Assembly (NCBI GenBank): GCA_037179515.1 | Contig: JAXCGZ010005696.1 | Span: 80,001 to 144,000, forward strand | Length of the DNA stretch: 64,000 bases | Reading direction: 5' to 3' | Source: Halocaridina rubra | Taxonomy: Eukaryota > Arthropoda > Malacostraca > Decapoda > Atyidae | Shown: in pieces, positions 63,237 through 64,000 of the stretch | Layout: the number at the start of each line of letters is the position of its first letter | Numbering within the stretch: position 1 is the first letter of the stretch | Position numbers and translations under genes: made by a program | Notes under the pieces: model-generated | What the model was told of the DNA's origin: nothing | Databases searched by the model: none | Seen by the model: the letters and a program-made list of their open reading frames with translations, nothing else

Positions 63237-64000
63237 ATGTGCTTTTTCAAGTGCGGATTCCAAAAGGGGGCTGCATATTCGAGTTTTGGTCTCACATAAG
63301 TTACATAAATTTTTCTGAACATTTCCTTGTCCATGTGCCTGAAGGCTACCCTTACATTTGATAAGAATGCTTATGCTGCCCTTACTGTGCCATTTATATG
63401 TATTTCTGGAGACAAATCGACCAGTATGTTTACTCCTAGATTTCTTTCATTTTCTGTCTTTTGAAGTTGTACTCCAGCCACCGAGTAGTCAAGCTTGGGC
63501 CTTCTTGCACTTGTACCCATTCTCATTACCTTACATTTTGAAATATTGAATTTCATTAGCCACTTTTCTGACCACTCATGCATACTATTTAGATCTTCTT
63601 GAAGTTCTCTACCATTGTTCTCGTTTCCTACTTTCTTCACAATCTTTGCATCATCTGCAAACATATTCATGAATGAATTTACAGAATCTGGTAGGTCATT
63701 TACATATACAAGGAACAAAAGTGGCCCTAAAATTGAACCCTGTGGAACTCCACTACTAACTCTTCTCCATTTAGACACTGAGTGTATTACTCTAACCCTC
63801 TGTTCCCTTCCTTCTAAGTAAGTTTTTATCCATTCCAAGACATTTCCACCTATTCTATCCATTGCTTGCAGCTTCCTAATAATTCTCCCATGTGAAACAG
63901 TGTCAAACGCTTTCTGGAAGTCTAGGAATATGCAATCTGCCCAGCCCTCTCTTTCCTGTAAGATTCGGCTTACCTCATCATAAAATTCTAATAAGTTTGT
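63233..64000 (-). mobile_element. LINE-beta copy D1, 5' continuation, runs off the window
   Basis: Resumes at AGCTATGTGCTTTTTCAAGT and continues through the RT (IHSVSKWRRVSSGVPQGSIL, FADDAKIVKKVGNEN) to the window edge. A TAA at 63371-63373 breaks ORF2. The variants (VSHGRII, GTVRAA) differ from D2. Confidence 0.9.

Overview
The window is eukaryotic, AT-rich and repeat-dominated. Long (TA)n arrays, (CA)n, (GA)n and (ATT)n tracts, several non-LTR retrotransposon families, tRNA-derived SINEs and Tigger/pogo-like DNA transposons surround one intron-containing host gene. This is typical of a malacostracan (probably decapod) crustacean genome. That assignment is an inference from repeat style and gene type; no species-diagnostic gene is present.

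Layout. 1-6.5 kb: tRNA-like tandem units, a SINE, and a degenerate minus-strand LINE (called LINE-alpha here) interrupted by a SINE with an 18-bp target-site duplication. 8.2-20.9 kb: three large copies of a second LINE (LINE-beta, CR1/L2-like, two ORFs). A and B lie head-to-tail on +, and C on - faces B tail-to-tail. Only copy B keeps an intact ORF2 (EN+RT). 21-22.8 kb: microsatellites and a dispersed repeat.

22.8-34.0 kb (+): the only host gene seen, a LIV-1-type ZIP zinc transporter (SLC39A, ZIP5/6/10-like). Nine putative coding exons run from the end of the ectodomain to the stop codon. The 5' exons are not in the window or not recognisable. GT-AG boundaries and phases agree except at one doubtful cytosolic-loop exon. 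The introns carry SINEs, a ~1-kb inverted-repeat element, and a tandem array that copies the exon 8 splice donor five times.

34-64 kb: no convincing host gene. This part holds a ~2-kb segmental duplication (40.9-42.9 and 46.7-48.8 kb), an RTE-clade fragment, four Tigger-like non-autonomous elements each sitting between (TA)n runs, their internal 160-bp expansion, a 180-bp tandem array built from a collapsed Tigger-like gene, a third LINE family (LINE-gamma), and at the right edge a LINE-beta copy inserted into another copy of the same family.

The most interesting observations are the tandemly duplicated splice donor in the ZIP gene, the divergent metal-site motifs of that transporter, satellite-like arrays born from collapsed DNA transposons, a possible -1 frameshift linking LINE-beta ORF1 and ORF2, and repeated fold-back palindromes beside (TA)n tracts. 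I saw no CRISPR, operon, rRNA or genuine tRNA gene. Family names alpha/beta/gamma and T1-T5 are local labels.
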